A stretch of 64,000 nt of DNA, from assembly GCA_050084515.1 (NCBI GenBank), contig CM114274.1, forward strand, positions 21,886,001 to 21,950,000, written 5' to 3'. Each line of letters begins with the position of its first letter. The first letter of the stretch is position 1. The notes beneath the pieces are model-generated. The model searched no databases, was not told the origin of the DNA, and worked only from the letters and a program-made list of their open reading frames with translations. Source of the DNA: Blasia pusilla (Eukaryota > Marchantiophyta > Marchantiopsida > Blasiales). Shown here piece after piece: positions 12,119 to 23,541 of this stretch. The position numbers and the translations under genes are program-made.

Positions 12119-12420
12119 TTGCTTTGATTAACATAGGGCTGACATACAACTTTCAAGATCCTAAGGCGGTGGAGAGGTTGGGAGTGCTAGTTATTCACGT
12201 GAAGAAATCCCAAGTTATGATTTATGAGGATGGATACCCGAGAACCATCTCAATCCAAGCATTGAACATCAAGATGGTAATTCCTTAAGAGGAAGCCAAA
12301 TTTAGTGTTACAGAAAATTTTCTAGTATGGAGCTTAATAGATGGAGTAAAAATGATTTTACCAATTAGGTTTTTTCATAGGCATACCATAGTGATTAGAT
12401 CAATCAAATGCCTACTAGAG
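12119..12420 (+). pseudogene. aspartic protease remnant of element E
   Basis: The translation ALINIGLTYNF, then AVERLGVLV, aligns with the usual retroviral-type protease pattern in which the first block would contain D-S/T-G. Here the catalytic triplet is changed to N-I-G, so the enzyme would be dead. Position between the zinc knuckle and RT supports the call. Confidence 0.5.
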
Positions 12421-12869
12421 GTTTTTTTTGTTATGGAAATTCCATGAAGATTCTAGAGATTCAAAACGTAAATTCATGTCCTGAAATTTTGAGGGTTAAT
12501 CAAGTACAACATCTTGCTCACAAGATTTTGGCTAGGAAATTTGAGAAGGATCTCGAGGGTGGGTTCCAATGTTGGGGATTCACATACATTGAAAATCATG
12601 GAGTTTATATCTAAAGCAAAAGAGGTTCCACTAAAAGAGGAACTTAAAGATAATTTGACACCTCGAGTGAGAAAAATCCTGGAAGGATTTAGAGACTTTT
12701 TGATCGGGGAACTTTTGAAAAGATGACCACCTATGAGGAACATGCATCATAATATTGATTTCAAAACCAAAATGACCCCAACTGCGTGGAATCCATTGGA
12801 GAATGAACCCCCTAGGAAGGCAACTCTTATAAGAGAACATTAAGGTATTGGAGGAAAGTGGGTTTATTT

Positions 12870-13395
12870 GCTCGAGTAAGTCGGCGTTTGGAATCCCTCC
12901 CTTTTCATCTCGAAAAAGGATGGATCTACGTAATTGTACCTAGATTACAAGACGTTGAACAAAAGGATGATCAAGAACAAGTATGTGTTGCCTTTGGCAT
13001 ATAACACAGTGGCAGGGTCAAATTATTTTACCAAGATTTATCCAAAGCAAAGATATTTCCAAATCCAAATCACAAAAGGGGATGAATATAAGACAATTAT
13101 GAGGAGGAGAGTCAGATCCTACGAGTTCTTAGTAATATCGTTTGCACTAACTAAAGCGCCACATGATTTCATGACCCTCGTGAATTCTATCTCTCAAGAT
13201 TTGTTGGATAGGGGAGTGGTTTTCTTTGATGACATCCTCATATGTTCGGTAATCCAAGAGGATCATGAAGTTCTCTTCAAAGAATTTCTAGGGAGTTTGA
13301 GGAAGAAAAATATGCTCGCAAAACCTTTGAAATGTTGCTTCATAGTCCAAGAATTGGAATTCTTGGGACATATATTGACCACAGACGACATATGA
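12870..13395 (+). pseudogene. reverse transcriptase of element E
   Basis: A 153-codon open stretch (12934-13395) covers the core RT palm and fingers: LDYKTLNKRMIKNKYVLP, then ISFALTKAPHDF, the catalytic block VVFFDDILI and the following LEFLGHIL. FFDD replaces the common YxDD, but both aspartates are kept. The upstream segment from about 12870 continues homology with stop codons. It belongs to the Ty3/gypsy class by these motifs. Lesions around it make the element inactive. Confidence 0.8.
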
Positions 13396-14095
13396 CTCAA
13401 TCATGACAAGCTTGAGCTACTCCTACAAGTGTGGGACAATATTGGTGATGGAGGAAGCAAACAAATGTACAAGAGTTTGTTGATCATTGTGTGGTGTGTG
13501 ATAAAGTGCAAGTATCCCTTTATGATCAATTCACAATAGTTGCACCTATTACCTATTATGGGCTTGGGCTATAGGTAAAGTGTAGATTTTGGAGGGCGCT
13601 CGCCGATGATTGATCAACGTAACCAATTTATGTTGCTCATGGTGGAGTACTTCTCAAAGTGGATCGAGATCATAATGTTACCATAAAAATCCCATGAAGG
13701 GTTTGCATATGCATTTTTGGATTGTGTATTAAGTCATTTTGGAGCGCTAGCAAAGGTTTTAGACCATGGGAAAATCTTCAAGTTCCATAGGCTAAAACCA
13801 AGGCCTTGTTTGATCATCACACCACTTCTTGATGGATTAGATCCAAGAAATGATCTTATCTCAATCAAATTCCTTGGTGTTGGCCATAGCTTGATAGCCT
13901 CAAGCTTGTCATGATTGAGTCGTATGTCGTCCGTGGGACTCAACTCCTGCAAGTGTGGGATAGCATACATATAGCTATACTAAAAAATGGCTTAATTCCT
14001 TATAGACATGTCTCACCAACTGTGCTCTTTATGATGGATAAGGCACCACTTGGGCCTCTATATCATCCAACACTTGCAGGAGTTGAGTCCCTCCC
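13375..14095. repeat. cluster of inverted repeats at a rearranged gypsy junction
   Basis: The stretch near 13383-13420 (GACGACATATGACTCAATCA, then TGACAAGCTTGAG) is present in reverse complement at about 13895-13932. A second pair, GGGACTCAACTCCTGCAAG at about 13936-13955, is reverse-complemented at about 14070-14092. These match the post-RT connection segment of the gypsy family, so the locus looks like an inverted duplication plus deletion inside element E. Confidence 0.65.
13450..13770 (+). pseudogene. integrase fragment of element E
   Basis: Reading the plus strand gives FVDHCVVCDKV (second half of the HHCC zinc finger), then MVEYFSKWIE and YAFLDCVLSHF, interrupted by several stop codons. 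The same words occur in the integrase of element B at 53100-53500 on the other strand. The RNase H region expected between RT and integrase is missing or scrambled at 13395-13450. Confidence 0.6.
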
Positions 14096-14350
14096 ATCTA
14101 AATTTCCCAACTCGGTCTAGGAGTTGATCCTAGTCTTTGGCATTGGTAATGCCCACTACCACTCATATGTGCAAATACTCCAAGACCACCACATCATCAT
14201 GGATATCACAGAAACTTGCCACGGTCCCACTTGTTACAAGGTCCAAGGACTCCATGTCCGCTACACCACTTGCCATCACAACAACCTCATCATGTGAAGA
14301 CATCAACCTCAAGAAGGTTTCCATGTGCCATCTTGACATTCCCTACACAT
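13780..14350 (-). pseudogene. inverted gypsy fragments (RT-RNase H connection; RNase H-integrase linker)
   Basis: On the minus strand 13734-13970 contains NHDKLEAIKLWPTPRNLIEI followed by RSFLG, the conserved segment just after RT in Ty3/gypsy polyproteins. Further along, about 13980-14300 contains DDVVVLEYLHM and VVPYPS, matching the DDVEVVEFLRIG and VVPHPS of element B's RNase H-integrase linker at 53513-53830. The order and strand do not fit one intact element, so these are rearranged pieces. Confidence 0.55.
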
Positions 14351-15909
14351 AAAAATCCACATGCTATTGAGCCCATAGAATTCAGATGTTCCATGCCCCA
14401 ACATAAAACATCTGAACTCTAGTGGGCTCACACTAGGATGGAAGTGTAATAAAGTCTCACGAGTGGGACATGAGTTGCACAAGTGGGACGCAAGCCTTGA
14501 TGGGGGGGCCTTGACCTAGTAGAACAAGACCAAACGTGAAGCAAGATTTGAGAAGAGTTCAAGGCCCACAAGAGTTGGCCACAAAAGGGACTACAACCAA
14601 GCTTGAAAATTGATTGAGCATTTGGGGGTTTTCCATTTTTGAGGTCATAACGGCTAGATCCAAGATGAATTTGGGACGAATAAGGTGGCATTGGAAATTA
14701 TGAGTAGATAATTCCAACACACTAAAAATACAATAAAATTCATAAGCAAATAGTGAGAAATCATGTCCAAGGTATCAAAATGACAGTTGGGTTGAGGACC
14801 ACAACCAAGGTTGCACCAAAATGGTCAAGTCCGTCCATAAGACAGACTTGGCCGGACATATCCAAGGACATGCCAAACCACTTGCAAACCCGAGTCATGA
14901 GAATAGGTGCAGGCTAGGATGAAGGCTGTGGGTTGCATGTAGGCCACATGCATGGTGTAAGCCCAATGCATGCCAAATGTGGGCGAGCAGCGGGCCTGAC
15001 ACGAGTGCCCTCACAGGCTTGGCATAGGCCTGGCGCGGGGTGAAAATCCTGGCATGGACCGTGTGGGTAGCAAGAAAGCCTCATGCATCTGTGGCGGCAT
15101 GGCAGGCCTTAAGCTCGCGCGCAAGCTTATGTGGGATGGCGCGCGGGCCATGAAGGCTAGGTTCCAGCCTACGCTCGGAACAGACGGGTTGCTTGCGGGC
15201 CGAGGATCAAAGGATTTAGGCATAGAATCAAAGTTTTAAATACATTTGTGAGGGTCAATTCTTGAGCCAAGCTGAAGGATGGGGGCTAAAGCGGGCCCGT
15301 AGGCTTGGGAGCGAGCTTAAGGGTGGGCAAAAGTGCAGTTCATGTATGGGGTGGTGTGCAGATAAGGGAGGATTGTGGTTGTTATTGAAGGCACTAGAGT
15401 GGGTGGAGAAGAAAGTAGAAGATTAAAATATAGTTGAATGGGGTGGTTGTATTAGAGAATAGGTTAGTTGTAAATGAAAGTAGTTAAAGAAGTGGGGATA
15501 TTTAGGTAGAGAGAGGGAGGGAGAATGTTGAAATATAATAGAAAAGGTTAGTTACAAATTCAAGTGGTTAAAAAAGTTAGCATGGTTGAAAAAGGATTGG
15601 GATTAGGAGATCAAAATAAGATTTGCTAAATGGTGATTGATGGAAATGGTTTAGGAATAAATAGTAAGTGGGGATAGATGAGGAAAAAGAATGAAGGGTT
15701 CATTCCCTTCCTTCCATCCTCCCCTACATAAACTTACTCATTTTTTTTAGACCCTCACAATCTCATTCTTCCCTTCTTGTCTCCCTCTCTCTACTCTTTT
15801 GTGGAAGTTTTTTTCTCCATATATAAGTGAACTTGATAAGTGAGAATATGTTTTGCCACCAAATAACCTTGATAATTGAAGGTATCTATCTTGGTTACAA
15901 TATTTATCT
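14351..15909. other. unrecognised intergenic sequence with a GC-rich island
   Basis: No gene seen. About 14920-15310 is GC-rich and made of GGCC/GCGGGC/CATGG-type words, resembling in texture the island at 38885-39330. About 15360-15670 is purine-rich (GGGAGG, GAAAGTAG, GGTTAGTT words) with an internal loose repeat, AGGTTAGTTGTAAATGAAAG at about 15460 and a similar block at about 15547. Confidence 0.4.
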
Positions 15910-16017
15910 TTGTCGTGCGAATCCACATCGTCATACAACATACATCGCTGACATACCATACGCACATACAAACATAACATAGACGAGAGTATCCACAAAT
16001 GCAAGTGTACCACAACT
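15910..16017 (-). repeat. truncated extra LTR piece next to element A
   Basis: This 108-base block (CACATCGTCATACAACATAC to CAAGTGTACCACAACT) repeats, with a few changes, the U3-start segment of element A's 3' LTR at 16386-16488. It lies directly outside that LTR, suggesting remains of a second, tandem LTR of the same family. Confidence 0.55.
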
Positions 16018-16018
16018 A

Positions 16019-16485
16019 AAATCCGTGAAAGACCTACTGTCATAAAACACGTTTACAATCACATACAATCGAGCCAAACCCACTCCACGATGGGAGAATC
16101 TAGGTCGAAGCTTGCGGGAAACACCATAGCCAAGAGCTCTACTCACTACCAAGGCTAACTCCCAACGCAACAGGCTCAACTCAAAGAATCGACGTTCTTT
16201 GAGGGCAAGCCACCTTATATCCTCCAACCTAAGAGCGGGCCCTACTTGGGAAAGTCACCCCAAGTGAGTAACCCCAACCCTATGTATGGAACCGCATCTC
16301 TACCAAGCCACTACGGTCCTACATAAGGAATGGCCTCTACCAAAGACACCATACTCTACGACATAATCCGTATGGTCATGACGGTTGTCGTATAATCCAC
16401 ATCGTCATACAACATACATCGACATACCAAACGCACATACATACATAACATAGACAAGAGTATCCACAAACGCAAGTGTACCACA
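16019..16485 (-). repeat. 3' LTR of element A
   Basis: Starts (minus-strand sense) with TGTGGTACACTTGCG right after the polypurine tract. 16019-16385 is nearly identical to 24558-24913. The minus strand carries a TATA-like GGATATAAGG at about 16213-16222, so the repeat could act as a promoter in the element's own direction. The other end lacks a clear CA, so the limit at 16019 is set by homology only. Confidence 0.75.
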
Positions 16486-16488
16486 ACT

Positions 16489-16497
16489 CGCCCCCTA
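16489..16497 (-). other. polypurine tract of element A
   Basis: The minus strand reads TTAGGGGGCG directly before the LTR start TTGTGG. A G-rich tract at this place is the usual primer for plus-strand DNA synthesis. Element B has an equivalent tract, AGGGGGGCG, at about 49987-49996. Confidence 0.65.
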
Positions 16498-16629
16498 ATC
16501 GGCGGTTAGGTCCTCTAACTCCCAGGTAGCCCTATACATCTACTACATGCTATACAGCTTCTTGGGTGCCCGAATCAGAAGGCCGGGTGCTAGGTTGCCC
16601 CATCGTTAGTCGCACATCTGTAATCTATA

Positions 16630-17040
16630 TCATGCAAAGATCAAGTCATCTACCTCTCCTAAGTACATCGAGGACAAACCCACCTTCCAAAGAGGAACAA
16701 CATCCAAACGTGGAGTCAAACACATCATGTGCCAACCCCTAGAACACCGATCACACACCAACATACGGGTTGCGTTACCAGCAGACCCACACAACATGCA
16801 CCTCAAGCTAGCACGTATCATGGCTAAGCTTGGGTCAACAGTACCATCCACATTTGGAAGATGACATGGCGCACAATTACGCACATGGTCCTTCCAAACA
16901 ACTCCATCACGACCCTCCAACATGAGAACTCCAGAAGCTAACACCTCACGCACTCGTAAAATAGTGCGGCTGCCGTCACATCCAACGTTGTCGGGACAAT
17001 GCTGCAAATAGACATAGTCCCCACATGGAACCTACGAATC
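16630..17040 (-). pseudogene. integrase C-terminal segment and PHD finger of element A
   Basis: A 125-codon frame (16630-17007) begins within the integrase C-terminal region: LRVREVLASGVLMLEGRDG, then WKDHVRNCAPCHLP. After VDGTVDPSLA it runs into a PHD zinc finger: CMLCGSAG, MLVCDRCSRGWHMMC and LTPRLDVVP. This gives the C4-H-C part of the C4HC3 pattern. The last two cysteines expected after the tryptophan are lost (KVGLSSM). PHD fingers generally bind histone H3 tails, and in an integrating element this could steer integration or mark chromatin. Position at the very 3' end of pol, before the polypurine tract, is conserved in element B. Confidence 0.8.
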
Positions 17041-18200
17041 GATGGTCGATAACCTCCACCGAATGGTTGCATACCGCAACGTATCCCTGTGTTGAGCAAT
17101 GGCAAGATTCTCAAAGGTCGTTGGCATAACTCTCCAAAGAGCTCCGCCGGCCGAGAACACACCCTCATCCACATCTCGGGTCATCAAGGTTCACCACCTC
17201 ACTAGACTCGACAATTCTTTGTTGGCAAGTCCGATCTCGGCCGTATAACAGTAAAAATAAGGTGAGAAGGAAGCCAAGGATGCTTGGCGATCGAACCTAT
17301 ACCCCATGGCTAACCATGGCAACCGAATATCCGGTCTCCAAGATGCCCCTTCAGAGGCCATACTTGCGCAATGCCCTCTTCTTCACCGTCGAACCACACG
17401 TTCAGCCAAACCATCCGCCTCTGGATGATCTCAGACGTGGTCCGATGATCAATCAACGCATTGTCACACAAGACCTGAAACTCACCCTCAAACTCAGACC
17501 TGGTCGGTCAAGACTTCAGGTGGTGCACCAAAATGACTAAGCACTCTATCCGAAACGATACGCGTTCCTCACTTGCCTTGTCCGTAATGCCACCAACTCA
17601 ATCCACTTGGAGAAGTGCTCCACCATCACCAACACATATCGATGATGTCGCATACCAACGAGAACGGTCCCGCAAAGTCCACACTCCAACGGTAACCCAA
17701 CCCCATAATAGGCAAGGGGTGTAATTGTGGTGTAGGGGCATTAAATGATGCCCTCACCTGGTCACAAACCATACAACGTGACACCAATCTGCTGCACACT
17801 GAGTATGCATGCCACGCCACCAATATCGCCAAGGAGTAAGCTATACGACGCTTTACCCCAAAATGTCCCAACTCCTCATGGGCATGTCACAATGCGCTCT
17901 CTCCGAGCCAAATGTGGCACTACTCATACTCTACCATCCTCCCACACGCGGAGAATATGTGTTCCCTCCAATCGATACCTCTTAGCACGTTGAAGAACAC
18001 GGTCTCGCTCCTGGCACTCACTATGCCTGGCACCCCTCTGGTCCGTAGGAACTCCAACACCAACGCATCATCATGAATATCACGCTGATCCGTACCACCA
18101 TCTCCAACCTTAGGATCTCAAGGTCGCCATCTACCCTCGACTAGAGTAAGATATCATGTGATCCTCCATACTAGAGTCCACCTAACCAACATAAAAGGCG
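17041..18200 (-). pseudogene. integrase of element A
   Basis: Decayed integrase in several frames. 17626-17871 holds the zinc-binding end (GHFGVKRR, then CMVCDQVRASFNAP) and the start of the catalytic core (MGLGYRWSVDFAGP, first Asp). About 17440-17510 has a VLTDQ word for the second Asp. 16938-17174 carries the C-terminal part that matches element B (VWMRVCSRPAELF against VWVQACSQRAEVF). Frameshifts and stops separate these pieces. Confidence 0.65.
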
Positions 18201-18249
18201 GATGCATGCCAACCTAGCACCATCTCCTCATCAACCTCGCCATGCCATC

Positions 18250-18900
18250 TAGCCCCAGTTGTATCTCTTGGCTAGTACATGGGTTCCTACTCAACCCATC
18301 AAAGATCAAGGTTGGCAACCTGGTCTATGTACCACCCGGAAGTCATACTCTGTAAGATAAGAGCCCACCGTGCAAGCTTCCCCTGTAAGCTTGTCCGACT
18401 CCATCAACCACTTGAGCGGTGGTGATCGGTAGAATAAGGGTAAACGTGGTGCCAAACAAGTAACACCTAAAGTGTGCCACACCCACACATCGCCAAGCAC
18501 TCTCCCTCATATGAACTATAGCGTGACTCCATTTGCATTATTCATGACGACTTGCATAGGCCACCACAAACTCCATGTGCTCATCATCATGTTGTGTCAA
18601 CACCGCTCCAAGTCCCAACCTACTCCAATCGGTGTGTAATGAAATGGGCGCCCTCGATAGGTCTCCTCAAGATAGGCGCCGCCACCAATCGGGCCTTAAG
18701 CTCCACAAAAGCTCTCTCCGATCATCTCCCAATGCCACTCTTGATCTGATTTCAGCAATTGGTTCAAAGGCTTTGCCATAGCACTAAATCCCTTCACATA
18801 CCTCCGATAGTAGTTCGCCAATCCCATGAATGCTCGAACTCTACTCACATCTATCGGACGCGAATTAGTGCAATAGCCTCCACCTTTGCTTGCTGAACTC
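18250..18900 (-). pseudogene. RNase H region of element A
   Basis: Recognised by match to the better copy in B. The minus strand at 18306-18500 reads PPLKWLMESDKLTG and then EYDFRVVHRPG, as in B's PLRWLMEFDKLTG and YEFEVVHRPGQ. RT-RNase H connection sequence continues to about 18860. Several stops and frame changes; the catalytic acidic residues are not all visible. Confidence 0.55.
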
Positions 18901-18959
18901 CCAAACCACCTGGATAGATCACATGACCCAAGTACTCAACATCCTCATGGAAGAACTTA

Positions 18960-19730
18960 CACTTTCTGGATGCAAAAGTAGACCATGAGCTTTCAACCGC
19001 TCAAACACCATCTACAAATGTATCGATGCTCCTCCACCGTGTTCTTTGAACACCAAGATATCATCAATGTAACACCGAACAAAATCCAACCCGCTAGGAT
19101 CCTCGCCCATCACTCTTTGAAACTCGGCAGATGCATTCTTCAACCCAAAGGGTAAGAATTTCCACTAGTACAAACAATCCTTGCCATGAGAGTTGACACC
19201 CCAAAATCTTTGTCTTGGCCTTGTCACTCTCCCGAATCGGCAATTGATGGTATCTCGCCGAAGATCCAAAGTACTGAAAATCTTTACTGTCCCACCACAT
19301 CAAAGATCTCTCAGGTGTAGGCATGGCATACCTATCGGCCTTGGTTTGCCGATTGATAGGACGGTAATCTCCACACATCCGCCTATCCGTGTAGTTGCCA
19401 TGCATATCCTTTTAGCGAGGCATGATAGTGGCCGATGCATACTCTCCATGCGACAACTCCACTAATCCAGCCTCCAAAGGTCCAACGCCCCTACTCAATC
19501 AAGTCCTCTCCATATCACTATATCGATAGGGACGACGGAAGATTGGCGTATCACTAGCCAAATCAATCCGTATACCGGGTCCAACCAGAGAACCAACTCC
19601 TATAAGCACGTAGGAAGGCGTGTCAGCGTCGTTTCTCACCTCCCGTAAGCTTGGGCCCAAGTAATGGCTCCCAAGTATCCTCCTTTGGCACACTAGAGGG
19701 AGAGGGCGATGCCATTGGTCGCTCACATAA
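18960..19730 (-). pseudogene. reverse transcriptase of element A
   Basis: The N-terminal part at 19499-19726 has GVGSLVGPGIRIDLASDTP and FRRPYRYSDMER. 19094-19405 has DRRMCGDYRPINRQT, a damaged region where B has DLRAGYHQLPIR, and then frameshifts. All match the RT of B at 54550-55225. The catalytic YIDD block around 19060 is broken by frame changes. Inactive. Confidence 0.7.
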
Positions 19731-19939
19731 CCCCCTCACAAGATGGTACATCCTTAGCTACACCATCATCGAGCAAATAACTCCTCCACAAAGCATGAGC
19801 AACCAATTCCACATGCCCAGCCATTACATCCCATCTACTCCAAGGATGCAAAATACTACTCTCCTCGCCCCCACCGATGCCTCTACCGTCCCGGTAGCCA
19901 TCGAGCTCATTACAAGGGGTGGAAGACCCACAGACATAG

Positions 19940-20930
19940 TCCGAAGTCAACGCTGTTCGGCCATACCAAAACTCAAAATCCAAGTCAAACAATTCAAGTC
20001 CATGGCCTGACCCAACACATGACGTCGTGAAGCCTCGAAATAGAAGCAACCATTTGTCACACCAAGAGCAAATCCCATCGCACGCTCTCTCTCATCAGCG
20101 TTAGGCTCCACCAACATAATCGCCGCACATGAGAATCCCATACAAGCCCCGGACCACCTTCCTGTAGGCATGTGACGAGGGAAAACTCACAAATGTGGGT
20201 AGTGCCATCCTAGGTGGCCCACACGGTTCACCACCGCCATGGGTAACCGATCAATAACCTCACCACTTGGGAAAGTCGCCCAAGATTCAAGATACTATCC
20301 ACCTTTGTAAGGCGAGGATCAGACCGCATCATATGCTCGACGAGAACCTCCCTAGGCAATAAGTTTGTCCACACAAGCGTGGGCGATGTGCACGCGAGCC
20401 AACTCACGCCTGCATCAACAACAACACCGCTGGTCCAATCCAAGAGCGCACTCATGAACACTCGCCATCATCCGGTCCGAGTGTCACCCAACAATGGAAC
20501 ATTCTCGAATGTAAGCTAGAGCACGTGCCGATGAACTGAAGATGTCGTAACACCCGTAATATCTCCCAAAACAATCGAGACCTAGGGTCATGTAATCCCT
20601 CACCACGACAAAGACGTGTATGACCTCGACATGGCCATCCAAAGCAATCACCAAATCCACAGGACCAATTCTCTCAAGGTCCCGCGCCTCAACAATGCAA
20701 TGTGTGATGGTAAAGCACGCTGGTACCCACGAATAGCGATGGCGGCAACAACTCAGGATATCTCCGCATCAATCGACCAATATGTCGGGATGAGACTCTC
20801 TGGGCCGTCTCATCTCGCTCCACATACACGTATCTCCAAGACAGAATACCGCCTGCAACACACTGCAGCCAAACCAGTGCTAATCCCACCAAAGAGATCT
20901 AACACACAAATGCCCTCCGGCGGATATGCG
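19940..20930 (-). pseudogene. C5 DNA methyltransferase domain of element A (decayed)
   Basis: Reading leftwards on the minus strand: motif I, VLDLFGGISTGLA, at about 20870-20910; motif II-like YVYVERDETAQR at about 20800-20835; motif IV at about 20615-20635 as GWPCRGH, keeping the catalytic Pro-Cys but with Arg where Gln is usual; motif VI with ENVPLLGDT at about 20480-20510; a motif VIII region with WTNLLPREVL at about 20340-20380; and motifs IX-X as DERERAMGF and RRHVLGQAMDLNCLTWIL at 19990-20100. The motif order is not permuted, unlike plant DRM enzymes. At least four frame changes make it non-functional. It lies between protease and RT, as in B. Confidence 0.8.
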
Positions 20931-21199
20931 CCATACAATGGGTGTAGTATCCAAAGGGGATAATAATGGGCAGTAGTAGGAGTCCGTTGGGCCTCCTCTT
21001 CCTCGTGAGGTATATGACCTCACACCAAGCCTCATACACTAGGCGTCGCCTCTGCCGTAGTGCACCGCTTTGAACTCCAAAGTGGCACATCCAACGATGA
21101 GGATGCCATTGCTGCAAAAATAGGGACCTCCTCTTCCTCCTCATGCAGGAGAATCCATAACAGAAACATTACCCTCCAAAAAGTCTCTTGGCCAAGTGA

Positions 21200-22160
21200 C
21201 TACTCCACTAAAACCAGTCCACAGATGCTAACATTTGTTGGGGAAGACCCTCTGGTCGAGCCCCGAAATAAATCTCACAGAACTTGGCTCATACGTCCAT
21301 CCTCGATCGCCAACCTGGTCTATAAAGACTGTCTCACCCAAGTAATCCATCTGAAAACCCATCGGGTACAACATCGCTCCTCCAACTAGTACATCATACC
21401 ACTCGGTGATGTGACTACCGCAGATACTCCCAACCGGGAGCTATCGTCGCATGATCTGGTCTCAACTGTGACAGAAAACTTCTCCCGTGTCATGAATTGA
21501 GACCTATCATTGGCTCCTCCAAGTGATGTTTGAACTGGAATGGGCAAGGCTCAAGCTCGACCTCCGAATACCCAAACCAATACATGCCGCCTTTCCCAAC
21601 ATCAAGGTTGGGCACCGAGTCTAACAAGACTCTATCTGGTCTATACACTGTCTGTAGGACTCACCAATCGGAAGATCCGACCGGTTGTCCAACATACATA
21701 CACCAGGTGTAAGCCTCTCACGATCAATGGCTGGCCGGGTGGTAATGCATCCATCTTCGCATTGCCGCCGCCGCCAAGTAGCATGGTACTCAATGCTACT
21801 CGACATAGAGGGTCGCTCCACCGCAACACCCTCATCCACCTCAACACGTAGCAAGAATACACCCCCACGTTCACACAACGTGGTCGCTAATCGAAATACA
21901 GGAGCTAAGTCAACTCCTAAAGCCATCACCTCCGTGGCGAAAACAATGGGGATCCCAACACTAAAGTTGCCATCCGCAATCTTGCATTGATCTTTGCATC
22001 CGTGTCTACTACACGCGATGTAGATGCCTCAGTCCCCACTGTCGGCTCAATAGGCTGCGTAGGAACCATGGATGGAGTCCTAAGCACCTCAGACAACAAG
22101 AATGACTGGGGAAGCCTAGCCTGCCTCCCAGCCTCACCCCTCTCTGGGTCCAACTCCACA
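21200..22160 (-). pseudogene. protease region of element A
   Basis: 21621-21929 reads VDLAPVFRLATTLCERGG and matches VGLAEMFQLAATLCERGE in B. Further on, 21240-21400 reads GAMLYPMGFQMDYLGETV, matching B's end of the protease domain. This stretch is open in A across the place where B has stop codons before its methyltransferase, which indicates that protease and methyltransferase were one polyprotein. The catalytic Asp block is not clear in A. Confidence 0.6.
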
Positions 22161-22319
22161 GTAGCACCACGTGGCTCTGACGCTCGAGTGGTCGCTCAGA
22201 ATCGGTGATGCCTCAACCTATCCGCACTCGCCATATAAGAGAGATCATCCCCTCCATAAGAGGTGGAAGCCCTCGCTCTCGAACCGATCTATCTTTGGAT
22301 TCACCATAGTAGCCAACTT

Positions 22320-23541
22320 CTACTCCAACTGCTCAATCCTGGCAGCCATAGCTGACTCTGTTGTAGTGGTAGGGGTAGCCACCGTAGGCTCTCCAACCAC
22401 TGGTCCATCTCTACCACCTCGGCCTATCGGAGCTACTCCACCACGGCCACGGCCTGATCTCAACTCTGGATGAAGATCAAAGCAACGCTCTCGAGGATGA
22501 CCTAGTCTCCCGCAATGATCACACTGAGTTGGGGCCGACTGAGGCCCATCCTCCAAAGTCCGTCTCCCATCCTCTTGGGGACAAAACTTCCTAACATGAT
22601 CACCTCCACATGTCCAACATGATCGTCCTGCTGGGGCAAGCAAATGAAGGCAATGGTCTCTGCACAAATGTCCCTCTAGGACTTGACTGAGGTCGCGTGT
22701 ACCCCCCACAACTCCCACTACTACTACCACCACCACTACTACGAGACTGTGAGGTGGGCGGCTGAACACGAGAAGTAGTAGTTGTATCCCTACTGAATGC
22801 GGATGTCACCACTCTCTCCTTCACCATAGAGCAAACACATGGGTCAATGTGGGTGAATCATCACTCATAAGAGTAGCATCACGTACCCTACGGCGCAAAT
22901 CTCTGTCCAAGATCCCATACCAAAATGGGACTGTCTCGATCCTCAGTCACACACTGGGTAACGGAAATCAAGTGTCGATACGCGTGTATGCCTCACTTAA
23001 GACTCTCACCGATCTTTCGCTCAAAGTCTGAAGATTCCTCAACTTCTCCGTCTTCACTCCTTGATAGTTCTTCTTCAACCTCTTGAAGAACTCGCAAACG
23101 AAGCTAACGATGGTGGGGCACTAGTACCCCCACTAGTACCTCCACTTTGGTACCCCACTCCGGCTCGTACTGCACCACTCGGCGTCGGGCCGGGCCGGGC
23201 ATAGTAGGAGCACTACTACCAATACCACCATGGGTGATAGACACATAGCCTGGAGACCAATATTGTCTCCATGCCTCAATCTCAGCAACATGGTCCTTCC
23301 TAAACTCATGGTAATCATCCATGGGTGGTCCTTCCAATCTTTGAAACAACCCCTTCCAAGCCAAGAAGGGTGTAAACAACGTGGCGTTCAACATCTGCAT
23401 ATCACACCACGTATCAAACTCCTGCATGAAGTCCTCCAACTCAATGATACCCACTGCACTCGAGTATTGTCGTGGGCCCTTCATGGCCCCATATCCATCG
23501 TCCATGTCCCAAATCAATGGAGCTGCAACACTCGATAACAA
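22320..23541 (-). pseudogene. gag of element A
   Basis: 23104-23541 is a 145-codon N-terminal Gag frame (MDDGYGAMKGPRQYSSAVG, then ELEDFMQEFD and MDDYHEFRKDHVAEIEAW). 22320-22769 encodes the nucleocapsid part with two CCHC zinc knuckles, CWTCGGDHVRKFC and CDHCGRLGHPRERC, followed by an RGRGG-rich tail. The central capsid region at 22800-23100 is frameshifted. Zinc knuckles bind the element RNA. This is the best view of the family's Gag, because B lacks the N-terminal part. Confidence 0.75.

Larger units (their letters stand above)
10800..13770 (+). mobile_element. decayed Ty3/gypsy element E (gag, PR, RT, partial integrase)
   Basis: Plus-strand remnants occur in gypsy order: Gag-like sequence with a degenerate zinc knuckle, a protease remnant, a reverse transcriptase and part of an integrase. 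Every domain except the RT stretch carries stops or frameshifts. No LTR pair was found. The integrase part (HFSKWIE-like, then YAFLDCVLSHFG) matches the same region of elements A and B, so E is a relative, but no methyltransferase is seen between its protease and RT. It is the only gypsy copy here on the plus strand. Confidence 0.7.
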
